From positions 47,984-111,983 of the forward strand of contig NZ_LLZI01000287.1 of NCBI RefSeq assembly GCF_001509485.1: a stretch of 64,000 bases of DNA, given 5' to 3'. A program made the position numbers and the translations under genes. Positions 24,094 to 33,214 of this stretch are shown here, piece after piece. How positions within the stretch are numbered: the first letter of the stretch is position 1; each line of letters begins with the position of its first letter. Below the pieces are notes generated by a model, which saw nothing but the letters and a program-made list of their open reading frames with translations, did no database searches and was not told the DNA's origin. The stretch is from Streptomyces sp. NRRL F-4489 (GTDB lineage: Bacteria; Actinomycetota; Actinomycetes; Streptomycetales; Streptomycetaceae).

Positions 24094-25988
24094 CGCGCGG
24101 CCCCCTTGGTGCGGTGGTGTGCCGGGACCGGGGCCGGTGGGGCGGTGCGGTCGCGGAGGAAGGTGAGCAGGGCCCGCGCGGTGGCGTCGTTCTGCCGGAA
24201 GGCGGGCGCGTTGGTGCGGGGCCGGGTGAAGGCGCCGCTGCCCCGGGCGTCGGTGTGCGGGCCGAGGGCGAAGCGGCGCGGGTGCGGGCGGCCGGCCCGG
24301 TCCAGGATCCGGCCGTCGGCGGGGTCGACGGCCAGCAGTCCGCCGGCGGTGGTCCGGGCGCCGTCCGCGGAGAGGGCGCGCAGCAGCCGGTCCCGGGTGC
24401 GGGCCACGGTCGGTTCCGGAAGCCGCGCCTCCACCAGCGCCCGGGCCTCGGTCACCGCCCCCGGCACACTGGTGGATTCCGCGCGGAACACCCCGCGCTC
24501 CTCGTCGGCGGTGACGGTCAGCCCGGCGCCCAGGAAGCGCACCACACCGGCCCGGGAGAGCGCCAGGAGCTGCCGCAGCCGGGGGCCGGGCGGCCCGGAG
24601 GCGAGGAAGCTGAAGAAGCCGTGCCACCACGGCCCGTGGTCGCCGAGCCGGACCAGCTGGCCGTAGACCGACAGCAGCGCGAGGAAGACCGCCAGGTCCG
24701 GGCTGTACGCCGGGTCGTGGCTGCGGACGAGGTCGGCCTCGATGTGGGCGCGCAGCCCGGCCTGGAGCGCCTCGGGGTCCCGGTAGCGGACGCCGTCCAG
24801 CGGATGGTCCAGGGCCTCGGTGTCGAACCGGTCGGCGGGGTCGGGGACGGCCGCGGACACCAGCGCGTCGAGCGCGGCGCCGCCCGGCTCGGCCGCGGCG
24901 TACTTCTCCTCGAAGTCCGCCCAGGCCATCCGGGTGCGGTCGCCGTGCGCGGTGAACAGCCGGTGGTAGTGGGCGAACCCCAGCTCCTTGTCGATCAGCG
25001 GCCGGACGTCCCGCCGGAAGTCGATCCCGCCGGGCCGGGCGAGCAGCGCGTCCACCTCGGCCGGGCCGAGGAACCGCGGCAGCGGCGGCCGCTCCCCGGA
25101 CGGCGGGTAGCCGATCTTGGAGTGGTACGGGACGCCGCGCCGCGATCCGACGTGCAGCACCGGCTCCCGTCCGGAGGGGCGGTACACCACCTCGCCATCG
25201 GGCCCGGTGGTGTACGTACCGCCGCGGCCCTCGGTCAGCAGCACCATCAGGTCGACGAAGGCGAGCCCGAAGCCGCGTACGAGCACGGGTTCGCCGGGCC
25301 GCAGCCCGCTCAGATCGCTGTCGGCGGTGAACGCCGGCGGCAGGTACGTCAGTTCGTGGCGAGCCGCGAAGTCCGCCAACTCCCGTTCCGCGTCGGCCGG
25401 TTGGGACTCCAGATGACCCAGGGTGAGGACGACCAGGTCGGCCGGGAGCGGGGTGGCGCGGCCCGCCAGCCACACCTGCTGGCGGCCGTCGCGCGGCCCG
25501 GAGACCCGCAGCGCGGTCCGCCGGTGCTCGTGGACGGTGACCCGGGGCGGCAGCGCGGCCACCGCCCGCTCGTGGACCCAGCGGAGGTAGGCGCTCTGCA
25601 CCCGCCGCCCGGCGAAGTCCGCGGGGCCCAGCGCCGCCGCGTCCGCGCGCAGGTCCGGCGGCGCGTCGAACGCCCCGTCCCGCACCCCTTGGGCCCACTC
25701 GGCGAGCGAGGGCCCCGGCCGCACCGGACCGGCCATCTCCACGGTGTCGTCGGTGAACAGGGTGACGTCCTCGGCCAGGGAGTTCATCCACAGCAGCGGG
25801 GACTGGCTCGCCCGCCAGATCCGGCCGCCGCCGGGCGGATACGGATCGACCAGATGCAGATCGAGCGGCCGGTCGCCGTACAGCTCGGGCGCGTTGGCGG
25901 CCATCCGCTCCACGATCCCGGTGCCGCGCGGGCCGGCGCCGACGATCACCACGGACGGCCGGTCCCGGCCCGGCTCGGCGGCGCTCAC
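24090..25988 (-). CDS. FAD/NAD(P)-binding protein embedded in the ABC operon
   Basis: The 632-residue protein begins with the dinucleotide-binding motif [17 protein letters not shown] (about 12-28), then [18 protein letters not shown] and [10 protein letters not shown], the pattern of FAD/NAD(P)-binding domain proteins of the NAD_binding_9 type. The C-terminal 350 residues have no recognised motif. Starts with GTG 25988 overlapping the permease stop (GTGA) and ends overlapping the ATPase start (ATGA), so all three are made together. A redox enzyme between the transport genes suggests that the imported compound is oxidised, reduced or hydroxylated at once. The reaction is not known. Confidence 0.85.
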   Translation of the reverse strand: MSAAEPGRDRPSVVIVGAGPRGTGIVERMAANAPELYGDRPLDLHLVDPYPPGGGRIWRASQSPLLWMNSLAEDVTLFTDDTVEMAGPVRPGPSLAEWAQGVRDGAFDAPPDLRADAAALGPADFAGRRVQSAYLRWVHERAVAALPPRVTVHEHRRTALRVSGPRDGRQQVWLAGRATPLPADLVVLTLGHLESQPADAERELADFAARHELTYLPPAFTADSDLSGLRPGEPVLVRGFGLAFVDLMVLLTEGRGGTYTTGPDGEVVYRPSGREPVLHVGSRRGVPYHSKIGYPPSGERPPLPRFLGPAEVDALLARPGGIDFRRDVRPLIDKELGFAHYHRLFTAHGDRTRMAWADFEEKYAAAEPGGAALDALVSAAVPDPADRFDTEALDHPLDGVRYRDPEALQAGLRAHIEADLVRSHDPAYSPDLAVFLALLSVYGQLVRLGDHGPWWHGFFSFLASGPPGPRLRQLLALSRAGVVRFLGAGLTVTADEERGVFRAESTSVPGAVTEARALVEARLPEPTVARTRDRLLRALSADGARTTAGGLLAVDPADGRILDRAGRPHPRRFALGPHTDARGSGAFTRPRTNAPAFRQNDATARALLTFLRDRTAPPAPVPAHHRTKGAAR

Positions 25989-26848
25989 CGGGCACCGGCC
26001 GTGCCGCGGGCGTACCGCCGCTCCAGATAGTGCTGTCCGACGCCGAGGACCGAGGTGACCAGTACGTACCAGAGCGTCGCCACCACCAGCAGCGGGATCA
26101 CCTGGTAGGTGCGGTGGTAGACCAGCTGGACGGAGTAGAGCAGGTCCTGGACGGCGATGACGCTGACGATCGAGGTGCCCTTGAGGGTGCCGATCAGCAT
26201 GTTCCCGGCCGGCGGCAGGATCGCCCGCATGGCCTGCGGCAGCACGATCCGGCGCAGCCGCCGGCCGGCCCCGATGCCGAGCGCCTGCGCGGCCTCCAGC
26301 TGCCCCGGGCCGACCGAGAGGATCCCGGCCCGGACGACCTCCGCGGCGTACGCGGCCTCGTGCAGGGTGAGCCCGATGACCGCGACCGCCGCCGGGGAGA
26401 GGAGGTTGACCGTCTTCACGCCGAGGACGACCGGGTACAGCGCCCCGATGTTGAACCAGAACAGCAGCTGCACCAGGATCGGCACCGACCGGAACAGCCA
26501 GACGTAACCGCGGGCGACCGCGCGCAGCACGGGGTTGCCGGAGAGCCGCAGCACGGCGAGCAGGGTGCCGAGCGCGAAGCCGAGGACCATCACGACGGCC
26601 GTCAGCCAGAGGGTCAGGACGAGGCCGCGCAGGACGGCGGGGGTGAGGAAGTAGGCGGCGACCACGTCCCATTGGAAGGCGGGGTTGCGGACGACCGAGG
26701 TCAGGGCGAGGCCCAGCAGGGCGAGGAGGACGGCGGCGGCCGCCCACTGGCCGGTGCGGCGGCGCGGCACGATGCGCGGGGCGGCGGGGTCCGGGCCGCC
26801 GGGCGGCGCGGTGGGCGCGGCCGGGGCGTCGAGGGTGCGGGAAGGCAT
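25985..26848 (-). CDS. Polar amino-acid-type ABC transporter permease
   Basis: The 287-residue permease has a cytoplasmic Pro-rich N-terminus, about five membrane segments and the HisM/GlnP-type EAA loop ([26 protein letters not shown]...). [14 protein letters not shown] and [14 protein letters not shown] are typical of this class. It starts the minus-strand operon; ATG 26848 has GGAG eight bases upstream and avoids a doubtful 10-residue extension. A single permease would act as homodimer. The divergent gene encodes the binding protein. Confidence 0.92.
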   Translation of the reverse strand: MPSRTLDAPAAPTAPPGGPDPAAPRIVPRRRTGQWAAAAVLLALLGLALTSVVRNPAFQWDVVAAYFLTPAVLRGLVLTLWLTAVVMVLGFALGTLLAVLRLSGNPVLRAVARGYVWLFRSVPILVQLLFWFNIGALYPVVLGVKTVNLLSPAAVAVIGLTLHEAAYAAEVVRAGILSVGPGQLEAAQALGIGAGRRLRRIVLPQAMRAILPPAGNMLIGTLKGTSIVSVIAVQDLLYSVQLVYHRTYQVIPLLVVATLWYVLVTSVLGVGQHYLERRYARGTAGAR

Positions 26849-27053
26849 GCGAAAGGCTCCGTGGCGTCGTTCGAGCACGGGAGCCGGGCGCCTTCACACC
26901 CGGTGGAACGGGCCGCGCCCCTCAGCACGGCCGGTCTTGAGGCTATGGGGTGGATACGGCGTCTTGTCAAGGGCGGCCGGGCGGCGGGGAGTTGGGTGTG
27001 CGGGGGATCACTCGCGGTTGACGCGGAAACGGATGCCTGTTCCACTTGGTCGT

Positions 27054-27125
27054 ATGCATCCATGGCAGCGGCTGGTCACCCGCGACCACATCGACTTCGG
27101 TCGCGTGTGGTCCTCCTCCTGTTGA
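27054..27125 (+). CDS. Cysteine-ending leader peptide (attenuator)
   Basis: This 23-codon frame encodes MHPWQRLVTRDHIDFGRVWS then SSC and stop. It matches the actinobacterial leader-peptide type with a core LVTRxHIDLGRV and a Cys codon right before the stop, known upstream of sulfur-acquisition genes. It lies in the gap 218 bases before the binding-protein gene on the same strand. Ribosome stalling at the Cys codon when Cys-tRNA is scarce would then permit expression downstream. Role assigned by pattern and position only. Confidence 0.75.
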   Translation: MHPWQRLVTRDHIDFGRVWSSSC

Positions 27126-27342
27126 GCTGACCCCCTGCCCTGCCGGGCCCGCCGTCCGCCGGCCGGCCCGCTCCCGCGGTTCTTCCCCCTTCCCCGCCGC
27201 GCGCCTTCACCCCGCGCCGCCGTCCGGCGCACTCCCCTCGCCTTCCCTTCCCTTGCCTCGCCTTTTCGTCCGCCCGGCCCGCTCGTCCGGCATGCCCGTA
27301 CGCCGCCGAGCGCCGCCCCCGGCACCTGGAGAACCCGCGCCC
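27126..27342 (+). promoter_or_regulatory. Long leader with C-rich, G-poor tract
   Basis: After the leader peptide stop, a GC-rich inverted segment (about 27136-27170) is followed by a pyrimidine-rich tract at roughly 27177-27285 where C and T dominate over G. Such a tract resembles a Rho-loading (rut) site and fits a Rho-dependent attenuation model. Confidence 0.4.
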
Positions 27343-28308
27343 ATGACCGCCACCCGCACCCCACCCACCGGGCCGCGCCGCAGAGCGCGCCGCGCCGCCG
27401 CGCTGCTGGCCACCGCGGCCCTGGCGCTCACCGCCTGCGGTACCGGCGGCGCCGGCGCCCGTACCGCGGCCGCCGGACCGGCCCCCGGCGGCCGGATCCC
27501 CACCACCGACGTGGTCTCGGCCGTACGGAAGGACCCGGCCGCCGCCGCGCTGCTGCCGGCCGCCGTCCGGGCCCGCGGCACCCTCGCCCTGGCCAGCAGC
27601 GTCGGCACCCCGCCCGGCGCCACGTACCTGCCGGACGGCACGACCCTGGCCGGCCAGGACATCGACGTGGCGGACGCGGTCGGCAAGGTCCTCGGCGTCA
27701 AACTCGTGCGCGAGGTGGCCAGTTTCGAGGCGATCCTGCCGGCCCTGGGCAGCGGCAAGTACGACGTGGGCACCGGCAACTTCGGTGTCACCGACGCCCG
27801 CCGGAAAACGCTCGACTTCGTCACCTACGTCAACGACGGCCAGGGCTTCGCGGCCCGTAGCGACAGCCCGCTGAAGAAGGTCACCGCGCTGACGCAACTG
27901 TGCGGGCTGACCGTGGCCACCGGCGCCGGCACCACCTTCGAGACGACCTTGGAGGAGAACCGCCACCTGTGCCGGGACGCCGGCAAGCGGCCGTACGAGA
28001 TCGCCACCTACGCCGACCAGGGCGCCCTGTGGATCTCGCTCCAGCAGGGCCGCAGCGATGTGGTGATGAGCACCATCAACGGGCTGCGGTACGCGGTGAA
28101 GCAGCAGCCGGGCCTGCGCTTCCTCAATGAATTCAAGCGCCTGGACGTGGGCTTCGCGTTCAAGAAGGGCACACCGCTGGCGCCGGCCTTCCAGGCGGCC
28201 GTCAACCGGCTGATGAAGGACGGGACGTACGCCCGCATCCTGGCGAAGTGGGGCACCGGGCCCTCGGCACTCGCCGCCTCCCGGATCAGCCCGCCGGAGC
28301 GCCGCTGA
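27343..28308 (+). CDS. ABC transporter solute-binding lipoprotein (amino-acid type)
   Basis: The 321-residue protein has an Arg-rich n-region, a hydrophobic core and the lipobox LTAC at about residue 32, so it is a lipoprotein. Then follow periplasmic-binding protein type 2 features: GTLALASSVGTPPGATY, GQDIDVADAVGKVLGVKL, SFEAILPALGSGKYDVGTGNFGVT and RLMKDGTYARILAKWG at the end. ATG 27343 follows TGGAG at 12 bases. It is divergent from the permease operon and lies downstream of a Cys leader peptide. Together these form one uptake system, likely for a sulfur-containing amino acid or related compound. Confidence 0.92.
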   Translation: MTATRTPPTGPRRRARRAAALLATAALALTACGTGGAGARTAAAGPAPGGRIPTTDVVSAVRKDPAAAALLPAAVRARGTLALASSVGTPPGATYLPDGTTLAGQDIDVADAVGKVLGVKLVREVASFEAILPALGSGKYDVGTGNFGVTDARRKTLDFVTYVNDGQGFAARSDSPLKKVTALTQLCGLTVATGAGTTFETTLEENRHLCRDAGKRPYEIATYADQGALWISLQQGRSDVVMSTINGLRYAVKQQPGLRFLNEFKRLDVGFAFKKGTPLAPAFQAAVNRLMKDGTYARILAKWGTGPSALAASRISPPERR

Positions 28309-28342
28309 GCAAGGCCGCCGCTGACCCGGGCCGCTTGCGCGA

Positions 28343-28397
28343 CGGGGCGGGCGGCCCGGTCCCGGCCCGTGCCGGTATCCGGTGCCCGCCCGCCCCG
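28343..28397. terminator. Bidirectional terminator
   Basis: A 12-base-pair stem (28343-28354 with 28386-28397) with an internally paired loop separates the convergent binding-protein gene and cvnD. Confidence 0.6.
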
Positions 28398-28417
28398 CCC
28401 GCGGCCGTCCGGCCCGG

Positions 28418-29020
28418 TCAGCGCGCCAGTGCCCCGGCCCGCCGTACGCCGCCGGCCGCGTGGCGCGATACGACCTGGTCCATCAGCGCCGCCAGCACAT
28501 CGCGCACCGACGCCCGCCGCCGCGCGTCGCAGGCGATCACCGGCACCGCGCCGTCGATGCCCAGCGCCTCGCGGATCTCCTCCACCTCGAACTCCTGGGC
28601 CCCGGCGAAGTGGTTGACCGCCAGCACGAACGGCGTCCCGCGCTCCTCGAAGAAGTCCAGCGCGGGGAAGGAGTCCTCGATGCGCCGGGTGTCGACCAGC
28701 ACGATCGAGCCCAGCGCGCCCTCCACCAGGTCGTCCCAGAGGAACGAGAAGCGGTCCTGGCCCGGTGTGCCGAAGAGATACAGCACGATCGACGGATCGA
28801 GGCTGATCCGGCCGAAGTCCAGGGCCACCGTGGTGGTGGTCTTGTTCTCCACGCCGACGAGGGAGTCCACCCCCACCGAGACCTGGGTGATGGCGGCCTC
28901 GGTGTCCAGCGGCTCGATCTCGGAGATGGCGCCGATGAACGTGGTCTTGCCGACGCCCAGCCCGCCGCTGATGACGATCTTCACGGCGAGCGGTGCGGCC
29001 TTCTCAGAGCGCCCTGACAT
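28418..29020 (-). CDS. cvnD: Conservon GTPase CvnD
   Basis: The 200-residue small Ras-like ATP/GTP-binding protein has a P-loop GGLGVGKTTFIGA (about 19-31), the switch segment FGTPGQDRFSFLW, and AVNHF in place of NKxD. It is the last gene of the conservon cvnA-B-C-D. It overlaps cvnC by 17 bases, starting at ATG 29020. The conservon proteins form a membrane-associated, G-protein-coupled-like signalling complex in Streptomyces that affects development and antibiotic production. No CvnE P450 gene follows. Confidence 0.93.
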   Translation of the reverse strand: MSGRSEKAAPLAVKIVISGGLGVGKTTFIGAISEIEPLDTEAAITQVSVGVDSLVGVENKTTTTVALDFGRISLDPSIVLYLFGTPGQDRFSFLWDDLVEGALGSIVLVDTRRIEDSFPALDFFEERGTPFVLAVNHFAGAQEFEVEEIREALGIDGAVPVIACDARRRASVRDVLAALMDQVVSRHAAGGVRRAGALAR

Positions 29021-29345
29021 GATCCCTGATCCTCTCCAGGACATGGAGCGGCAGCTCCTTGGGTTGTTGACAGACCAGCAGTCCGCCGACGACGAGGTCG
29101 GCGATGAGCACCTTGGCGACGCCCAGCGGCACCCCGATCCCGGCGGCCACCTCGGCCACCGTCGTCGGCCGGCCGCACAGCGCCACGATCCGCCGGCGCT
29201 CGAACTCCAGCGCCTCGGTCGGCGCCTCGGGCACCGCCACGACCAGCGTCTCCAGCCGCAGGCCGTCGTGCATCGGCTCGGCCCGGCCGCCGGTCATGAT
29301 GAACGGCCGGACGAACAGCGCGTCCTCCTCGGCTTCCTCGCTCAT
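29004..29345 (-). CDS. cvnC: Conservon protein CvnC (DUF742)
   Basis: The 113-residue DUF742 protein has the family core FVRPFIMTGGRAEP near the start and a winged-helix-like middle (TVAEVAAGIGVPLGVAKVLIADLVVGGLL). In conservons it links CvnB and CvnD to the sensor CvnA. The ATG at 29345 overlaps the cvnB stop in ATGA. The protein is of standard length. Confidence 0.93.
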   Translation of the reverse strand: MSEEAEEDALFVRPFIMTGGRAEPMHDGLRLETLVVAVPEAPTEALEFERRRIVALCGRPTTVAEVAAGIGVPLGVAKVLIADLVVGGLLVCQQPKELPLHVLERIRDHVRAL

Positions 29346-29767
29346 CGCGGCAGTACCTGCCGCAGATCCGCGATCAGCGCCGGGGTGAGCAGATCACCGG
29401 CCCGCTCGGCGAGCACCGCCATCTCGTAGCCGACCAGGCCCAGTTCGCCGGTGGAGTCGGCGAGCACGCCCAGGCAGCTGCCGTCCCGGATCGCCGAGAC
29501 CAGCAGGAAGCCGCGGCCCATCTCGATCATGATGAGCTTGACGCCGTCGAACTCGTAGCGCCGGGACGCGCTGCGGGCCAGGCTGGACAGCCCGGAGACC
29601 ACCGCGGCCAGATGGTCCGCGTCGGTGCGGTTCAGCCCCTCCGAGACGGCGATCAGCAGGCCGTCCGAGGAGACCGCCACCGCGTCCCGCACCCCGTCCG
29701 TCTTGCGGACGAAGCTGGCCAGCAGCCAGTTGAAGGTGTGCGAATCGTTGTGCGTCTCGACGCTCAC
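29342..29767 (-). CDS. cvnB: Conservon roadblock/LC7 protein CvnB
   Basis: The 141-residue roadblock/LC7 domain protein (VRDAVAVSSDGLLIAVSEGL; FDGVKLIMIEMGRGFLLVSAI) is of the kind that regulates small GTPases. In conservons it interacts with CvnA and CvnD. GTG 29767 overlaps the cvnA stop in GTGA. Of usual length, with no missing parts. Confidence 0.93.
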   Translation of the reverse strand: MSVETHNDSHTFNWLLASFVRKTDGVRDAVAVSSDGLLIAVSEGLNRTDADHLAAVVSGLSSLARSASRRYEFDGVKLIMIEMGRGFLLVSAIRDGSCLGVLADSTGELGLVGYEMAVLAERAGDLLTPALIADLRQVLPR

Positions 29768-32286
29768 TTCTGGTCCCCCTTCGCCGCGGCCCGGTCCGTC
29801 CGCTCCGCCCGCTCGTCCTGCCCGCCGCCCGGTACGTCCGGGCCGCCGCTGCCCCGGTCCTTGCCCTGGGCCCGTTCGCGCTCCTTCTCCACGCTGATCC
29901 CGCCGCGCATATGGGCGCTGCGGAGGGTGGCGAGCATCCCGGAGACCTCGTCGGGGGTGCGGTCCGGGGTCGGGGCGGCCTGCTGCTGCCAGCGCGGTTC
30001 GGCCGCCTCGTTGACCGCCGTCTGGATGGCGCTGCGCTTGGCCCGTTTGACCAGGCCGTTGCGGGTGCGGGCCGCGGAGGACCCGCGCGGGCCGGCCGGG
30101 GTGGCCGGGGCCGCCGCCGGGGGCTCCGCGTCCGCGCCGGTGTCACCGTCCGGCCGGGGCCGGGGCAGCGGCTCGGAGCGCCCGCCGCCGGACGCGCTCC
30201 GGGCCTGCTCCGGCCGTCCGGCCGCCGGGCCGTCCGCCGCCGCGGCGTGCTCCTCCGCCACCGCACTCCCCTTCTTCTCCGCCGGTGCGTTCCGCTTGTC
30301 CGGGGCGGGTGCGCCCGGTGCCGCGACCGCGGCCGGCGCGGGCGCCGGCGCGCTGCCCGGCTCGGCGAGGTGCGCGGCCGGGATGAGCACCCGGGCGACC
30401 GTGCCGGCCGCCGGCGCCTCCCCGAGCCGGACCTCGATCCCGCACTTGCGGGCCAGCGCGCCGACCACGAAGTGCCCCAGGAACCGGGTGGGTTCGGCCA
30501 TGAAGCTGGCGGCCCCGGAGAGCCGGACGTTGGCCTCGGCCATCGCCGCGGCGTCCATGCCGGTGCCGTGGTCGACGATCGCGACGAGGTAGCCGGCGCT
30601 GGTGCGGCGGCCCTCGACCTCCACATCGGTGTCCGGCGGCGAGAAGCTCAGCGCGTTCTCGATCAGCTCGGCGAGCAGGTGGGAGATCTCCGAGACCACC
30701 GTGCCGCTGAGGAACGCGGCGTCCACCCGGCGCAGTTTGACCCGGCGGTACTCCTCGACCTCGGAGAGCGCCGCCCGGATCACATCGGTGACCGACAGCG
30801 GGGTGGCCCAGGTGCGCGGGCTGGCCTCGCCGGCCAGGACCAGCAGGCTCTCGGCGTTGCGCCGCATACGGGTGGCGAGGTGGTCCAGCTCGAAGAGGTT
30901 GGCCAGGGTCGCCGGGTCGGCGTCCTCGTGCTCCAGCTTGTTGATGAAGCTGATCTGCCGGCGGACGAGATTCTGGTTGCGGCGGCCGAGGTTGACCAGC
31001 GACTCGGTGGCGTTGCGGCGCAGGACGGCCTGCTCGGTGGCCAGGTCGTAGGCGGCCTGCTGCACCTGGTCGAAGGCGTCGGCCAGCTGCCGGACCTCGC
31101 TGCCGGCGCCGCGCGGTACGGACAACGGGGCGGGCGGCTCGGGCTTGCCGGACTCGTTCTGGACCCGGGCGACGGCGGCCGGCAGCCGCTCCCCGGCGAC
31201 CTCGCGGGCCTGCCGGGTCAGCGAGCCGAGCGGTCCGGAGACGGACCGGGCGGCGCCGACGGCGAGCGCGCCGAGGGCGAGCACGGAGCCGGCCGCGAGC
31301 GCCGCGAACAGTGCCAGGGTGCGGGCCGCGTCCTGCTCCAGCTCGGTCGCGCGGTGCTTGATGTCCGCGCCGAGCGCCTTCTGCACGGTGCGCAGTCCGT
31401 CGATGGTGGCGGTGGCGGAGTTGTACCAGGCGCCGGGCGGGACGGTGCCGGCGCCGGGCAGCGTGCCGCGGCCGGCGACGATCCGCTTCTCGTAGCCGAG
31501 GAGTTCCTTGGCGGCCGGGGTCGCCAGCGCGTCGCGGACCAGCCGCTGCTGGCGGGGGGTGGCCCACTCGGGATACTCGTCCAGTGACGCGAGGCGGCCG
31601 GAGCGGGTGGTCATGAAGCGGGTGTAGTCGTCGCCGAGGAACCGCCCGGTGTGCAGCGAGCCGAGCACGATGGCGCGCTCCTGGCCGGTGAACTCCTTGG
31701 CGGTGCCGAGGACTTGGAGGGCTTGGTAGTCGGCGCGGAGCTGGGCGTCGCGGACCTCGACGAGGCCGGTGCCGATGCGGTTGAGCGCGACGTTGGTGCC
31801 GGTGAAGTAGTCGTAGGTGGGCGCGACGCGGGCGGTGCCGCGGTCCGCGGCGGCCCGGACGCCGGGCAGCGCGCCGACCTTGCGCAGGCCCTGCCGCACG
31901 GCGTCGGCGGCGCTGTCCTCGCGGTCGGCCAGCTCCCGGCGGACGGCGGCCAGCGCGGTGTCGGTGAGCTTGCGCTGGGCCAGCATCCGGTCGTGGAACT
32001 CGGTGATCCCGCCGACGTAGCCGGTGGTCAGGCCGCGTTCCTTCTGGTGTTCGTGGATGAAGCCCTGGAGCGCCTCGGAGAGCTGGGCGTCGGCGGCGGT
32101 GGTGGCGGCGTTGCCGTAGTCGTCCATCTGCCGGGCGGCGGAGAGGCCGAGCAGGGCCAGGAGTATCGCCAGCGCGACCGCGAGGATGCGGATGAGCTTG
32201 GCGCGGATGGTGCGCGGCGCCACGACCGTCGCCGTGAACGCCCTGCGGAGGCGCGGGACGCGGGCCTCCGTGATCGGTGTAGTCAC
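29764..32286 (-). CDS. cvnA: Conservon sensor kinase-like CvnA with NIT domain
   Basis: The 840-residue membrane protein has helix 1 (IRILAVALAILLALLGLS), an extracytoplasmic nitrate/nitrite-sensing-like domain (FIHEHQKERGLTTGYVGG), helix 2 near 325-350, HAMP, and a GHKL ATPase with N box ELIENALSFSPPDT and G box DHGTGMD. The His-containing segment lacks a standard H box, as usual for this group. The last 200 residues are low-complexity Pro/Ala and charged. It starts at GTG 32286; the ribosome binding site is weak. It heads the cvnABCD operon and probably senses a small extracellular signal. Confidence 0.92.
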   Translation of the reverse strand: MTTPITEARVPRLRRAFTATVVAPRTIRAKLIRILAVALAILLALLGLSAARQMDDYGNAATTAADAQLSEALQGFIHEHQKERGLTTGYVGGITEFHDRMLAQRKLTDTALAAVRRELADREDSAADAVRQGLRKVGALPGVRAAADRGTARVAPTYDYFTGTNVALNRIGTGLVEVRDAQLRADYQALQVLGTAKEFTGQERAIVLGSLHTGRFLGDDYTRFMTTRSGRLASLDEYPEWATPRQQRLVRDALATPAAKELLGYEKRIVAGRGTLPGAGTVPPGAWYNSATATIDGLRTVQKALGADIKHRATELEQDAARTLALFAALAAGSVLALGALAVGAARSVSGPLGSLTRQAREVAGERLPAAVARVQNESGKPEPPAPLSVPRGAGSEVRQLADAFDQVQQAAYDLATEQAVLRRNATESLVNLGRRNQNLVRRQISFINKLEHEDADPATLANLFELDHLATRMRRNAESLLVLAGEASPRTWATPLSVTDVIRAALSEVEEYRRVKLRRVDAAFLSGTVVSEISHLLAELIENALSFSPPDTDVEVEGRRTSAGYLVAIVDHGTGMDAAAMAEANVRLSGAASFMAEPTRFLGHFVVGALARKCGIEVRLGEAPAAGTVARVLIPAAHLAEPGSAPAPAPAAVAAPGAPAPDKRNAPAEKKGSAVAEEHAAAADGPAAGRPEQARSASGGGRSEPLPRPRPDGDTGADAEPPAAAPATPAGPRGSSAARTRNGLVKRAKRSAIQTAVNEAAEPRWQQQAAPTPDRTPDEVSGMLATLRSAHMRGGISVEKERERAQGKDRGSGGPDVPGGGQDERAERTDRAAAKGDQK

Positions 32287-32691
32287 GTGCTGAACTTTCA
32301 GCTTTCAGAGTGGTTATGTCCGGAAGCAGAGCGGTTTCTGCTTCCGTGTCAACGACACTCCGCCGGGTCAGTCACCCGATCATCGGCCCATATCTCCGGC
32401 ACATGCCAAGCGCTTCGACATATGCCCTGGTCCCGGTACCGAACCTTCTCGCCAGTCGTTTCCGCCCGGCGCCGTCAACTTGTCGACATCACCGGATCGG
32501 GTACCGACCGTGACGTCTTTCGCACGGTCAGTTGACGCAGGGGGCACGGGAGCTGACGGCGCACCACCCTCTTTGCACCAGATATGTCACGAACCCCCGT
32601 GCGGCGGGTATCCGCTTGGCACTCCCTCGCCCTCATGGACGACGATAGGGCGAACGGAAATCACAGACACCGCGGGTGGGAGGAGGCGTCA
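32287..32691. other. 405-base divergent gap cvnA / sepF-like
   Basis: Noticeably less GC-rich than its surroundings, this region should hold the promoters for the conservon and the SepF-like gene. An AGGAGG ribosome binding site lies just before 32692. No gene or RNA is supported in it. Confidence 0.5.
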
Positions 32692-33141
32692 ATGGGATCG
32701 GTACGCAAGGCGAGCGCCTGGCTTGGCCTCGTCGACGACAACGATGACGAGCGCTACTACGACGACGACTACGCCGAGGGACCCGAGTCCGCCGCCCCGG
32801 GCGCCGGCCCGTGGGCGACCGACCCCCGGGTCCGGGTGGCCGACGAGGCCGCCGCGCACCAGGGGACCCGGATCGCCACGGTCACCCCGGCCTCCTTCCG
32901 GGACGCCCGCGGCATCGGCGAGCTCTTCCGGGACGGCGTCCCGGTGATCGTGAACCTCACGGCCATGGAATCCGCCGACGCCAAGCGGGTGGTGGACTTC
33001 GCGGCCGGCCTGACCTTCGGCCTGCGCGGCTCCATCGAGCGCGTGGCCACCCGGGTCTTCCTGCTGACCCCGGCCGACTACCGCGTCGTCACGGGCGAGA
33101 CCCGCGGCGCCCGCAACGGCGGCTTCTTCAACCAGAGTTGA
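32692..33141 (+). CDS. SepF paralogue (SflA-type)
   Basis: The 149-residue protein has the SepF layout: an N-terminal [16 protein letters not shown] amphipathic helix for membrane binding, an acidic linker ([13 protein letters not shown]), and the SepF core ([50 protein letters not shown]...). It is shorter than SepF of the division cluster (about 200) and lies outside it. It resembles the SepF-like proteins that affect polar growth in Streptomyces. ATG 32692 follows GGAGGAGG. It would bind FtsZ or other SepF proteins at the membrane. Confidence 0.88.
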   Translation: MGSVRKASAWLGLVDDNDDERYYDDDYAEGPESAAPGAGPWATDPRVRVADEAAAHQGTRIATVTPASFRDARGIGELFRDGVPVIVNLTAMESADAKRVVDFAAGLTFGLRGSIERVATRVFLLTPADYRVVTGETRGARNGGFFNQS

Positions 33142-33176
33142 GACGGCCGGGCGCGGCCCGGGCCGGCCGGATCCCC

Positions 33177-33194
33177 GGTCCCGCCCCGGGGACC
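33177..33194. terminator. Terminator between SepF-like and acyl-CoA dehydrogenase genes
   Basis: GGTCCC and GGGACC pair around a 6-base loop, with GC-rich flanks able to extend the stem. It lies in the 73-base gap of two convergent genes. Confidence 0.5.
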
Positions 33195-33214
33195 GCGGCG
33201 GCCGGCGCCCCCGC

